Positions 44,295-53,315 of a DNA stretch of 64,000 bases are shown in pieces (positions within the stretch are counted from its first letter, which is position 1; every line of letters begins with the position of its first letter). The notes beneath the pieces are model-generated. The model had not been told where the DNA came from. It was given only the letters and a program-made list of their open reading frames with translations, and did no database searches. The translations under genes and the position numbers were made by a program. Source of the DNA: UBA2040 sp963977135 (GTDB lineage Bacteria > Bacteroidota > Bacteroidia > Flavobacteriales_D > Crocinitomicaceae); NCBI GenBank assembly GCA_963977135.1, contig CAXBNN010000003.1:62001-126000 (forward strand), read 5' to 3'.

Positions 44295-46358
44295 ATGAAA
44301 AAAACGTTACTTTCTATAACCTTTATTTTTAGTTTATTTTTTGTCTTTGGTCAGCTCGCTGGTTCTGGAAAAGCTTATGACTTCGCAAGTGCAAAAATTA
44401 CTATCCCGAATAATTCTTCTTTAAACCCTACAAACTTAACCTTAGAGGCTTGGATTAAAGCCGATAGTTGGCAAGCAAGCTCTTGGCAAGGTAGTATTCT
44501 ATCAAAAGATGGATGGGCAACTGGCGACAATGGTTATTGTTTGCGTGTTGGAGCTAACGGTACTGTTTCATTCAACATTGGAAATACAGGTTGGCACGAA
44601 GTAACCTCATCAGCCGTAATGTCAACGAACCAATGGTATCACATTGCAGGAACTTATGATGGAAGTTTATTAAAAGTTTATGTCAATGGGGTTTTGGCCA
44701 ATACAGTTCCATGGACAGGAACTGTTGCCACAACAAGTTATGATTTAACGATTGGAGATTTCGCATATTCTGCTGTTGGGGGAAATCGCTATTTCGATGG
44801 TCAAATTGACGAGGCAAAAGTTTGGTCTACTGCATTGACAGAAACACAAATTCGTGAATACATGTGTAAAAAAGTGACTTCTTCTCATCCACAATACGCT
44901 AATTTAAGGGGGTATTGGAACATGGATCAAACTGGATCTGTTTTGGATCAATCTCCTAATGCAAATAATGGTACGGTTACAGCTGCTACTCAAGTTAATT
45001 CTGGAGCGCCTATTGGTAATGCAAGCGTATATAGTTATTTGAGCGCACCGAATTTAACTTTGGCGTTTGGAACGATGGATATTGCTGAAGTTACAAGTAC
45101 GGCTACTCTCCCATTAGCGCACTTATACCGCGTTGATGCTGCACCATTGGTTACAACTTCTGTAGCTATTATTGACTCACTTGATCAATCTCATTATTAT
45201 GGTGTTTATGTAACGCCAACACCAGCGTCGAATTACACTTTTACGTATAACTATGGAACAAACCCATTAGCAGCTGGTGGTAATGAAATATATACGAATT
45301 TAGGGGTTAGAGCGACGGGTTCTACTAGTCCTTGGTCTGTTGGCGCATCAACTCAAAATCAAACATTAAACACTCTGACACATTCGGCTACAGGAAGAAA
45401 AGAAATGATTCTAACGCTAAATTGTCAGCCAGTAACCGTTACACCAGCTTCAACTCAAAATTTATGCGCTGGAGACAGTGTTTTACTTCAGGTAAATAGT
45501 GCTGTAACGAACATTCAATGGATGAATGGAACAACACCAATTTCAGGTGCAACGTCACCTTCTTTGACTGTTTCTACAACTGGAAATTATACCGTTTCTG
45601 GAAATGCTGGAATTTGTGCTGCGACTAGTTCTGTTGTTAATGTAACTGTTCATCCAACACCTACAGTCGATTTTGGAGATTTACCTAGTAACACTTTTTG
45701 TGTGACGGATGGCCTTCAAAATATTACAAATTCAGTTCCGGCAACAGGAGGAACATTTAGTGGGCCCGGAATATTCAACAACACTTTTACACCAAATATG
45801 GCGCCTGCTGGGGTTCATACCTTGTACTACAATTATACTGATGCTTTTGGTTGCCATAATATTGATTCATTTATTGTGACTTTAGGAACACCACCTGCGG
45901 CTCCTGTAATTACACAAACTGGTTTCCAATTGTGCACACCAGCTTGTGGAGTGTTTACTTGGTCTTTAGATGGCAATGTAATCTCTGGAGCAACAACAAA
46001 TTGTTACACAGCAACAGCCAATGGCGTTTACAGCGTTTATTGTACAACACCTGAAGGCTGCGTTTCTACAACTGCCACTTCAACTGTTGCAGGGGTTGGA
46101 ATCGAAGAGTTTTCTTGGGGAGCAAATATTGATATTTCACCAAACCCAACAAACGGCTTTGTGAAGGTTACACTCCCTCAAAATGCAGCAGACGATTTAT
46201 CATACCGTCTTCTGGATATAAATGGAAGAGTAATTACAAAAAGTAGTTTTAACAATTCTCAAATCACAATCGATTTAAGCGCATTGGAAAAAGGCGTTTA
46301 TATTTTATCTATTTCAAATAACGAAGGTCAAATCGTTCGGCGTATCGTTAAAGAATAA
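44295..46358 (+). CDS. T9SS type A cargo with LamG lectin-like domain
   Basis: 687 residues. Signal peptide (LLSITFIFSLFFVFGQ); LamG/concanavalin A-like domain (about 22-200, with LEAWIKADSWQ, NQWYHIAGTYDGSLLKVYVNG and FDGQIDEAKVWSTALTETQI); linker; an Ig-like domain (about 385-455, GDSVLLQVNSAVTNIQWMNG); further beta domains; and a C-terminal type A sorting domain (ISPNPTNGFVKVTLPQ ... EKGVYILSISNNEGQIVRRIV). Likely a surface adhesin or glycan-binding protein secreted by the T9SS. Confidence 0.9.
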   Translation: MKKTLLSITFIFSLFFVFGQLAGSGKAYDFASAKITIPNNSSLNPTNLTLEAWIKADSWQASSWQGSILSKDGWATGDNGYCLRVGANGTVSFNIGNTGWHEVTSSAVMSTNQWYHIAGTYDGSLLKVYVNGVLANTVPWTGTVATTSYDLTIGDFAYSAVGGNRYFDGQIDEAKVWSTALTETQIREYMCKKVTSSHPQYANLRGYWNMDQTGSVLDQSPNANNGTVTAATQVNSGAPIGNASVYSYLSAPNLTLAFGTMDIAEVTSTATLPLAHLYRVDAAPLVTTSVAIIDSLDQSHYYGVYVTPTPASNYTFTYNYGTNPLAAGGNEIYTNLGVRATGSTSPWSVGASTQNQTLNTLTHSATGRKEMILTLNCQPVTVTPASTQNLCAGDSVLLQVNSAVTNIQWMNGTTPISGATSPSLTVSTTGNYTVSGNAGICAATSSVVNVTVHPTPTVDFGDLPSNTFCVTDGLQNITNSVPATGGTFSGPGIFNNTFTPNMAPAGVHTLYYNYTDAFGCHNIDSFIVTLGTPPAAPVITQTGFQLCTPACGVFTWSLDGNVISGATTNCYTATANGVYSVYCTTPEGCVSTTATSTVAGVGIEEFSWGANIDISPNPTNGFVKVTLPQNAADDLSYRLLDINGRVITKSSFNNSQITIDLSALEKGVYILSISNNEGQIVRRIVKE

Positions 46359-46374
46359 ACCCATTCAAATATTA

Positions 46375-46429
46375 CCTTGGTTTTTCACTATGACAATTTT
46401 TAGTTTTCTGTGAAAAACCGAGGTTTTTT
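46375..46429 (+). terminator. terminator of the LamG cargo gene
   Basis: A 14-bp stem, CCTTGGTTTTTCAC / GTGAAAAACCGAGG (one G-T wobble), loop of about 21 bases, then six T. Begins 17 bases after the stop codon. Confidence 0.85.
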
Positions 46430-46537
46430 CGCAACCTCCTTTGGATACAAACGTATGAATGTTCAAAACATCCTTGACTTGATAAAGTTTAAGATGACTT
46501 TTTAACTTGCTTTTAATTCACCAAAAACATGTTGATT

Positions 46538-47295
46538 ATGAAAAAACAATACCTTTTTCTTGCGTTTTTAACTGCAAGTTTGTTGCTGTCGAGTTGTGCT
46601 ACTATCTTGAGAAAAGATAAAACTTAAGTTGTTGATTTTGCTCCAAAACAGGAGAAAACACTCGTTTTCGTGAATGGTGAATACATTGGACAATCACCCG
46701 TTTCTATGGAAGTAGATGCTACACAAAAATACAATGTGAAGTATGTTAACCAGTCATATATGACAGAATCTTTCGAAATGAAGAAAGGTGTTCTACGTAA
46801 ATGGTTGTTAGCGGATTTGGCTTGTTTGCCAGTTACTGCAATCGTACCAATGTTAGTTGATAACTACACTGGTGCATGGAATGGAATTACTACTAGCTCA
46901 ATGCCAAAACATTGCGACACTGGTCTGAAATTTCTGATCCTAAAACATATTTGAATACCTTATTTCAAATCGAGAACTTGTATTTCGAATCTGGAAGTGA
47001 CGTAATCAAATCCGAAGCTTATGAGAATTTGGATAAGTTGGCGAACATTTTGAAAATGAACCCAGATGTGAAAATCGCAGTTCACGGTCACACAGATATT
47101 ACTGGAGATCATGACAAAAACGTTGAGCTTTCTCAAAAACGTGCTGCCGCAGTTAAGAAATATTTGGCTGACAAAGGAGTTAATTCAAGCAATATTAAAG
47201 ATGAAGGTCACGGACCAGATATCCCATTGATGAAAGGTGATACGCCAGAAGCTTATCCTTACAACCGTCGTGTTGAATTCGCATACTTCTTGTAA
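46538..47295 (+). pseudogene. decayed OmpA-family lipoprotein (nonsense codon and frameshift)
   Basis: Three parts of one gene are visible. A lipoprotein signal (FLAFLTASLLLSSCATIL) starts at 46538 and is stopped by TAA at 46625-46627. The same frame continues with a PEGA-like domain (VFVNGEYIGQSPVSMEVDATQKYNVKYVNQSY) up to 46954. The frame then shifts by one base between about 46897 and 46954, and the OmpA peptidoglycan-binding domain follows intact (LYFESGSDVIKSEAYENL, HGHTDITGDHDKNVELSQKRAAAV, NRRVEFAYFL). A single C-to-T change (CAA to TAA) and one lost base explain both lesions. Sequencing error is the alternative. A terminator follows. Confidence 0.85.
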
Positions 47296-47313
47296 TAGAG
47301 ATTATAAAACCCC

Positions 47314-47353
47314 AAAAAACCCTCTCTCGATTCGTCGATTGAGGGTTTTTTTC
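47314..47353. terminator. bidirectional terminator
   Basis: AAAAAACCCTC ... GAGGGTTTTTTT with an inner CGAT/ATCG-like stem, between the OmpA pseudogene and the convergent head-GIN gene. The A and T tracts on both sides let it work in either direction. Confidence 0.85.
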
Positions 47354-47370
47354 TTGTTTCTCGCTGCCTA

Positions 47371-48039
47371 CTAATTCACACTTTCCACTGAAGACGCTCC
47401 ACTCACATCTTGAGTAATTCTGGGATTTCCTTTGTAACGAACTTCACTAGCTCCGCTGATATCAAGGTTTAATGTTTCGGTTGCATAAACCTCACAACTG
47501 CTAGCGCCTGATAAGTCCAAATCTATTCTTCTACATTTTAACAAAAATCCTGCTAGTTCCCCAGCTCCGCTAATATCAACGATCAAGCGGTCAACGTTTG
47601 ATTCTTTGCCAACCGCCTTGAACTCCGTAGCTCCAGAAAAGTCTAGCTCCAATTCACCAAGTTGATTGAAATGAGACAACTCTATTTCTGAAGCACCACT
47701 TCCTCCAATATATTTAATGTACGGAACAGTTATATAAATATTAAAATCTACATCTCTATAATTCCCTTTTTCCATTTCTACTTCCAAACGACCACTTCTT
47801 GTTTTAGCTTCAAATCGATCTAAAATATTGGCTTGACTTTCTATAATAACTCTTTGCTCTGCACCTTGACGAATAAACAGTTTCATAGAACCCGAAATCT
47901 CAACCTCATCAAAAGAACCAACTTTAATTGTTCGTTTTACCAAAGGACCTTTTCCTTCAAAATTTTCATTGAATATCTCATCACAAGAAGCGATGGTGAA
48001 CATTCCCACTGCGATAAAAAGTATGCCTAGAATTTTCAT
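47371..48039 (-). CDS. head-GIN domain (DUF2807) lipoprotein
   Basis: 222 residues. Lipobox IASC near residue 19. The mature part is a repetitive beta-helix with the head-GIN pattern: VGSFDEVEISGSMKLFIRQG, VPYIKYIGGSGASEIEL, LDFSGATEFKA, VDISGAGELAG and LDLSGASSCEV, each blade ending in (S)GA. These proteins are surface or periplasmic and often linked to adhesion; no direct role is known. Single gene. Confidence 0.9.
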   Translation of the reverse strand: MKILGILFIAVGMFTIASCDEIFNENFEGKGPLVKRTIKVGSFDEVEISGSMKLFIRQGAEQRVIIESQANILDRFEAKTRSGRLEVEMEKGNYRDVDFNIYITVPYIKYIGGSGASEIELSHFNQLGELELDFSGATEFKAVGKESNVDRLIVDISGAGELAGFLLKCRRIDLDLSGASSCEVYATETLNLDISGASEVRYKGNPRITQDVSGASSVESVN

Positions 48040-48180
48040 AATTGGGTGTTTTATTGATTTACAAGACCAAAGTATTTTTTTTTAAACGAACTACACAGTT
48101 GAAATCGGTCGGTGGTGGAATTGAATCGGTGAAATGACAAAAATTCAAAGTGATAAATTAAGAATAAATGCCTATTCGCA

Positions 48181-48208
48181 TTGAAAAAAATTATATGCTT
48201 TATATTTG
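48181..48208 (+). promoter_or_regulatory. predicted oxyR promoter
   Basis: TTG (48181-48183), a 17-base spacer and TATATTTG (48201-48208), a perfect -7 consensus. Leader to the ATG at 48228 about 16 bases. The spacer is shorter than the usual 19-20, so the -33 element is less sure. Confidence 0.6.
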
Positions 48209-48227
48209 TATAAATTATCTTTATATA

Positions 48228-49157
48228 ATGACGCTTCAACAATTAGAATATCTTGTTGCTCTAGATGACCATAGACATTTCGTGAAGGCCGCAGAAAGTT
48301 GCTTTGTAACTCAGCCAACTTTGACTATGCAATTGAAAAAATTGGAAGACGAGATTGGTTTACAATTGATTGATCGGCAAAAAAAACCTTTACGCCCAAC
48401 AGCAGCAGGAGAACAAATCATCAGAAAAGCGCGACAAATAATTGGAGAAGTTGGAGACTTGAAAGCATTCGTTAGTAATGAAACTGAAGAGTTTGATGGT
48501 GAATTTACTTTAGCCGTTATTCCAACATTAGCACCGTATATTTTACCTTTATTTCTTCCTAGTTTCATTCAAGATTTTCCGTCGACTAAATTGGTTATTC
48601 AAGAAATGCAGACATCTCAAATTCTTGAGGCCTTGCAAAAAGGTTCATTGGATATGGGTTTGTTGGTTACGCCTTTGGAAGAAAAACACATTCGGGAAAT
48701 TCCATTATTTCATGAATCTTTTTGCCTGTATTTACCTAAAAATCATCCTCTTCAAAAGGAAAAAAAGATCAGTTCTAAATCGCTGGATTCAGAAGCTATG
48801 TTATTTTTAGAAGAAGGTCATTGCTTCCGTGATCAAGCTCTTTCAATTTGCTCGCGACGGAGTAAAAAGAATCTGCATGCTTTTGAATACAGAAGTGGTT
48901 CAATAGAGACATTAAAATCTCTTGTAAGAGAAAATTTAGGCTATACCCTGGTGCCAAAACTTTCCGTTTTACATGACTTAAAGGACAAACATATCAAAGA
49001 ATTTATTGACCCTGTTCCCGTTCGAGAAGTTAGTTTAGCCGTGCATAAAAACTTCAGTAAAGAAGCGTTAATTGAAGCGGTGAGAGATTCTATTCTAAAA
49101 TCATTACCCAAAGACTTCAACCAAGTTCAAACTTTTACTCGTGTGAAATGGAGATAA
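48228..49157 (+). CDS. oxyR: LysR-family peroxide sensor OxyR
   Basis: 309 residues. N-terminal winged helix (LQQLEYLVALDDHRHFVKAAESCFVTQPTLTMQLKKLEDEIG) and a C-terminal sensor domain with GHCFRDQALSIC. Counting from the chosen start the cysteines are Cys199 and Cys208, the same numbers as the redox pair of E. coli OxyR, so it should sense hydrogen peroxide by disulfide formation. A longer frame from 48168 runs across the promoter and is rejected. Probable targets (bcp, catalase) cannot be shown here. Confidence 0.93.
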   Translation: MTLQQLEYLVALDDHRHFVKAAESCFVTQPTLTMQLKKLEDEIGLQLIDRQKKPLRPTAAGEQIIRKARQIIGEVGDLKAFVSNETEEFDGEFTLAVIPTLAPYILPLFLPSFIQDFPSTKLVIQEMQTSQILEALQKGSLDMGLLVTPLEEKHIREIPLFHESFCLYLPKNHPLQKEKKISSKSLDSEAMLFLEEGHCFRDQALSICSRRSKKNLHAFEYRSGSIETLKSLVRENLGYTLVPKLSVLHDLKDKHIKEFIDPVPVREVSLAVHKNFSKEALIEAVRDSILKSLPKDFNQVQTFTRVKWR

Positions 49158-49636
49158 GAAAAGGAACCATACAAAACCTGCCAAGTATTCTGGAAATTCT
49201 AAATTACGAAATAGAAAATTCTACATCTGTTTATGATGAAAACCCGCGGTCTTTGGAAACAATTCAACTTTGGTTCGAAGAAAAAAACAGCCTGAATTTT
49301 CCAGTTTTTGTTGCTCTAGAAAACGATAAGGTTTTGGGTTATGGCACTATCGGTAAATTTAGACCACACGACGGTTATCGCTTTTCTGTTGAGCATTCCA
49401 TTTATGTGCATAAAGACTCTCGAGGAAAGGGAATTGGCCATCTTTTGCTTGAAAAACTAATTGATTCCTCGAAAGAGTTAGGCTACCATTCTATGATTGC
49501 TGGAATCGATGCAAGCAACGAAAAAAGTTGCAAATTTCATGCAGAATTTGGGTTCGTGGAAGTTGGAAGACTTAAGGAAGTAGGGTTCAAATTTGGTAAG
49601 TGGCTGGACTTGGTTTTTATGCAGAAAATACTCTGA
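49148..49636 (+). CDS. GNAT-family N-acetyltransferase (Pat/MnaT-like)
   Basis: 162 residues overlapping the oxyR stop by 10 bases. The pattern EIRKGTIQNLPSILEILNYEIENSTSVYDENPRS, EHSIYVHKDSRGKGIGHLLLEKLI (acetyl-CoA pyrophosphate-binding loop), and IAGIDASNEKSCKFHAEFGFVEVG follows phosphinothricin/methionine sulfone N-acetyltransferases. Those acetylate amino-acid analogues. Substrate here is not certain; cotranscription with oxyR may be incidental. Confidence 0.88.
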   Translation: MEIRKGTIQNLPSILEILNYEIENSTSVYDENPRSLETIQLWFEEKNSLNFPVFVALENDKVLGYGTIGKFRPHDGYRFSVEHSIYVHKDSRGKGIGHLLLEKLIDSSKELGYHSMIAGIDASNEKSCKFHAEFGFVEVGRLKEVGFKFGKWLDLVFMQKIL

Positions 49637-49710
49637 ATAATTTCTATCATTGATTAAACGGTAACTCCCTTCTTTCACTTATTTTATAAATTGCAGTAAA
49701 ATCACTTCAA

Positions 49711-51564
49711 ATGAAATGGATTTTTCTGATTTTTGTTTTGACGTCAACTTCAATTATTCTAGGACAGGAAAAAATTGAAGGAATCTTGCTTGATAGACAA
49801 ACTAATCAGGTAATTCCTTTTGCTAAAATTTACAACCTTTCTGCAAAACTGGGAACAATCACCAACGACGAAGGATACTTCAAAATCGATGTTTCAAGTG
49901 CAAACGATGTAATTCTGATAACGCAAATTGGCTATAAAAAACAGAACCTATTGTTCGACTTGAAAAAGGACTTTCAAACGGTTTATTTGGATGCAAACCT
50001 TCAGCTAATTCAGGAAATGATTGCCTCACCCCGTGACAATTCTTATCTCTATGAATTGGTTCAAAAATGTAGATTGAATACCAATAAGATAAAGAATGAA
50101 GGGAAAGCCTATTATGGATTAAATACCTTCATCGATACGAATCAAATTGAGTTCATTGAAGGTTTTTACAATTATTCTTCCATTGGTTATGACATGGGGA
50201 AAATTGATTTGAAGGCAGGTCGTTTAGCAATTCAACCTTTTGATGAAAAAATGTTCATGTCGCTCGAAAGTTCAAAGGCGATTGTTCAATTGAAGCTCTT
50301 TGAAAACAACACCTATTTTCCGGAAAATCCTTTTGACATGAAGGTGCGGGAGATGAAAAAACATTTTTATTTAAATCTTAAAAGCAAATATCTACTGGAT
50401 AATAAAGATTCAGTTTACATTGTAAATTATATCCCAAAAGACACAAGCGGCAATTATTTCTTCGGTTCAGTTTGGATTAACAAATCCAAGAATCAAGTTC
50501 TAAAAGTGACAACCAATTGCGCGGATTGTGGCAAATACCCTTTTCTCCCCATTTTTCCAGTCGATGAAATCAAACGATTGGATATGAACATTACCAAAAC
50601 ATTTATAGAAACGAATGGGAAAATGTGCTTCAATCATGTCGATTTTCAGTATGACATGAAGTACAGAAGTGTCATTCGAGACACAAATTTTCTTTATACA
50701 AGTCAGTTAAATAATAAGTACAATGATTCACTTTGTCAAATTCTAGATATCAAAACCAAAGCCGTTTTATACAGCTACGATCAAGAAAAAACCTTTCTGT
50801 TACCTAAATTTAACTTCGATCAAAACGTCAGTGATTATCGTAAAATCAATGCATTGCCGCACAATTCATTTTTTTGGAAAAACAACACTGAAGATAGAGT
50901 AAACTCTCAAAAAAGCAAGAACGAACTCTTTTTTGAAGATTCAAGTTCCATAAAGGATAAAGAACTTTTCAATACCCGCTTCTATGGTTCTGCAAAATAT
51001 TCATCTTCGATAAATTGGTACAAAGAATGGTCGAAAAATAGAATTCGATTTAAAAATATGTCTGAAATACAGGATGAACGAGCAGGTGATATTTTCAAAA
51101 TAAAATCTGAAACGCCAGTAACTCAATCAGAAAAATATGAGTTGGAAATTCAACTTTTTGCTGATATAAATATCTACAATGATTCCATCCATATTTTAAC
51201 CGCCGCCATCTTTGATCCATTTAAAAGTTATTATTATTTGCCAATGGATATGGGCACGCATTGTTTTATCAATATGTATTTTGACTTGCACGAAATTGCA
51301 CGAAGAGAATTGCAAATTGCTTTGGAAAATGATCCAGAAAATTTCGAGGAAATCTATACCAAGTTCATCAATAATTTCAAAAAAACGAAGCGTAAATTTT
51401 TTAGCGTTGTGGAACGTGGAACCAAAGAGAAAGAAATGAATAATTGGAATTCGTATATCCTTCAAAAACTTGGGATAGACAACCTAGCTTTGTTTAATCC
51501 ATTTCCTACAGAACTTGAAAATTCTGTAAATAAGCCAAAAGGAGCTAATACTTTCAAGGAATAG
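49711..51564 (+). CDS. carboxypeptidase-regulatory-like domain protein, probably surface
   Basis: 617 residues. Signal peptide (WIFLIFVLTSTSIILGQ), then a CarboxypepD_reg-like beta domain of about 75 residues (IEGILLDRQTNQVIPFAKIYNLSAKLGTITNDEGYFKIDVSS), then a long mixed beta/alpha region with YELVQKCRLNTNKIKNEGKAYYGLNTF and VNYIPKDTSGNYFFGSVWINKSKNQVLKV. The latter resembles the DUF5686-type and related proteins that follow this domain in Bacteroidota; no match I can name with confidence. Not a TonB receptor, as no plug/barrel is present. Confidence 0.7.
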   Translation: MKWIFLIFVLTSTSIILGQEKIEGILLDRQTNQVIPFAKIYNLSAKLGTITNDEGYFKIDVSSANDVILITQIGYKKQNLLFDLKKDFQTVYLDANLQLIQEMIASPRDNSYLYELVQKCRLNTNKIKNEGKAYYGLNTFIDTNQIEFIEGFYNYSSIGYDMGKIDLKAGRLAIQPFDEKMFMSLESSKAIVQLKLFENNTYFPENPFDMKVREMKKHFYLNLKSKYLLDNKDSVYIVNYIPKDTSGNYFFGSVWINKSKNQVLKVTTNCADCGKYPFLPIFPVDEIKRLDMNITKTFIETNGKMCFNHVDFQYDMKYRSVIRDTNFLYTSQLNNKYNDSLCQILDIKTKAVLYSYDQEKTFLLPKFNFDQNVSDYRKINALPHNSFFWKNNTEDRVNSQKSKNELFFEDSSSIKDKELFNTRFYGSAKYSSSINWYKEWSKNRIRFKNMSEIQDERAGDIFKIKSETPVTQSEKYELEIQLFADINIYNDSIHILTAAIFDPFKSYYYLPMDMGTHCFINMYFDLHEIARRELQIALENDPENFEEIYTKFINNFKKTKRKFFSVVERGTKEKEMNNWNSYILQKLGIDNLALFNPFPTELENSVNKPKGANTFKE

Positions 51565-51722
51565 TCGTTCTTGTTGCTCTCGATGATTCACCATCCAAAA
51601 TCATTAAAGTTCGGTTAAGGCAACATATAAGGGGTGAATTCGGATTTCCAGACATTAACAGTTGCTATGCTTAATCTAAAATCAAAATCCCGCATAGAAA
51701 AATTAGCGGTTTCTGTATAAAT

Positions 51723-51765
51723 AAAGAGTTCAGTCGTTGTTCCACCGGACCACTGAGCACTCTTT
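51723..51765. repeat. hairpin in the gap before the acyltransferase gene
   Basis: AAAGAGT-TCAGT pairs with ACTGA-GC-ACTCTTT (two-base bulge) around a 17-base loop, in the 270-base gap 51565-51834. No T run follows. The rest of the gap shows no ORF or TAnnTTTG element. Confidence 0.5.
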
Positions 51766-51834
51766 ATATAGGGATTGCGAATGATTTAGAGAGTTGTTAA
51801 TACAACATATTAAAAGCAATGATTATATTGAACA

Positions 51835-53196
51835 ATGTTTTACCGCTTACTCAAAATTTTATCTCAATTAACCATCTACGGATATTTCAAAAAAGTGAAA
51901 ATCGTAGGACGCGAGCACATTCCATCTAAAGGTCCTTACATTTTTATTGCCAATCATCCCAGTGCGTTTATGGACCCTATGGTTGTGGCTACTTCTATTC
52001 AACCAGCTGTCTATTTTATTGCTGCTGGAGAATATGTAGGTAAAGGGATTAAAGGCTGGTTTTTTCGAAAATTTTTACATATGATTCCGGTCTATCGTCC
52101 TTCAACACGACCAGAGGATGTGCATAAAAACAAAGATATGTTTGTCAAGTGTTTTGAACACCTTTCCAAAAAAGGAGCGCTACTTATTTTTCCAGAAGGG
52201 CTCAGTCTTACCGAAAAAAAGCTGCAACCATTAAAAACAGGCACTGTTCGAATTGCACTTGGCGCTGAAATGCTTGAAAACTTCAAATTAGGTGTTGCTA
52301 TAATTCCCGTAGGACTTAATTACAGTGACCCACACTCATTCAGGAGTGATTTGTTCGTTAAAATTGGTGCTCCAATTTACGTTCGTGATTTTATAGATCA
52401 GGGTAAAATCAAAGATAAAGAAGCTGAAATTGAATACACCAAGGAAGTTACTGAATTATTGCAAAAAGAGCTACAAGCTAATATTCTCCACCTTGATTCA
52501 GATGCGGAAGAATTAATGCTCGGAAAATTGGAAAAAGTTTTTGCTAGAGATATAAAAGCCGACTTAGATATTACATTTCAAGATCAAGAAAGTGAATTTG
52601 AAATGCAAAAAGATTTTATTCAAGCTATCCAATACTTTAAAGAGGAGAATGAGTCGCTTTATCGTAACGCTGAAGCCAAAATTGACGATTATCTTTCCGA
52701 ACTGAAATCCAACCGACTATCTGACAAGTCAATAGGTGATTTCAAAAAGCAATATCACAACAGAAGGTTTCTTTCTTTCTTTCTTGGTTTACCCTTTTTT
52801 ATTTTTGGATTGATAAACAACATAATACCATATAAAGCAGTTGGTTTTTTAACGAATAAAACGAATGTAAAGTCAACTTTTGTAGGATCAATGGCGTTGG
52901 CTATAGGATTGTTTACTTTCTTATTTTGGTATATCGGGGTTGCAGTTCTAGTGGGCTACTTGGGCTTAGGATGGTTAGCCGTTTTTTATCCTATTTTAAT
53001 GTATACTTCAGGCGTTTATGCTTTGATCTATGTAACAGCAATTCAACACAGCAAAAAGCGAAAACATTTAAGGTCATTAACTAAGTCAAATCGAACGATT
53101 ATTAATGAACTAATTCAGAAAAGAATAGTAATTATGGACATTCTTAAAAAATGTCAATTTGATTTTATAGCACACCGCGACGCGGTTAATCTTTGA
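51835..53196 (+). CDS. PlsC-family acyltransferase with C-terminal membrane helices
   Basis: 453 residues. N-terminal acyltransferase domain with NHPSAFMDP (the NH-x5-D form used by a subset of glycerol-3-phosphate/dihydroxyacetone-phosphate acyltransferases), and FPEGLSLTEKKLQPLKTGTVRIAL (the FPEG block). A helical middle part and three to four transmembrane helices follow (FLGLPFFIFGLINNIIPYKAVG; LALAIGLFTFLFWYIGVAVLVGYLG; FYPILMYTSGVYALIYV). It likely acylates a glycerol-phosphate type acceptor at the inner membrane. Acceptor not determinable. Confidence 0.85.
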   Translation: MFYRLLKILSQLTIYGYFKKVKIVGREHIPSKGPYIFIANHPSAFMDPMVVATSIQPAVYFIAAGEYVGKGIKGWFFRKFLHMIPVYRPSTRPEDVHKNKDMFVKCFEHLSKKGALLIFPEGLSLTEKKLQPLKTGTVRIALGAEMLENFKLGVAIIPVGLNYSDPHSFRSDLFVKIGAPIYVRDFIDQGKIKDKEAEIEYTKEVTELLQKELQANILHLDSDAEELMLGKLEKVFARDIKADLDITFQDQESEFEMQKDFIQAIQYFKEENESLYRNAEAKIDDYLSELKSNRLSDKSIGDFKKQYHNRRFLSFFLGLPFFIFGLINNIIPYKAVGFLTNKTNVKSTFVGSMALAIGLFTFLFWYIGVAVLVGYLGLGWLAVFYPILMYTSGVYALIYVTAIQHSKKRKHLRSLTKSNRTIINELIQKRIVIMDILKKCQFDFIAHRDAVNL

Positions 53197-53267
53197 TAGT
53201 AAATGCTGCTTTTTCAGAATCTAAAATGTATATGAAAAATTCGCACAATCTGTTTATCCGAACAAGT

Positions 53268-53292
53268 TGAAAAATCACTAACCGATTTTTCA
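53268..53292. terminator. hairpin between the acyltransferase and LysR genes
   Basis: Perfect 9-bp arms TGAAAAATC / GATTTTTCA around a seven-base loop, between two convergent stop codons. The A/T-rich stem lacks a long T tail; probably a shared terminator. Confidence 0.5.
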
Positions 53293-53315
53293 CAGGACGC
53301 GCAATCACGAAAAGA

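Noticed and set aside
46594..46672. Stop-codon readthrough or recoding at the TAA of the OmpA lipoprotein
   Set aside because: TAA is not used for selenocysteine or pyrrolysine, no recoding structure is seen, and a second independent frameshift is present downstream.
46897..46954. Programmed ribosomal frameshift in the OmpA lipoprotein gene
   Set aside because: No X-XXY-YYZ slippery heptamer in the right frame was found, and an upstream nonsense codon already breaks the gene.
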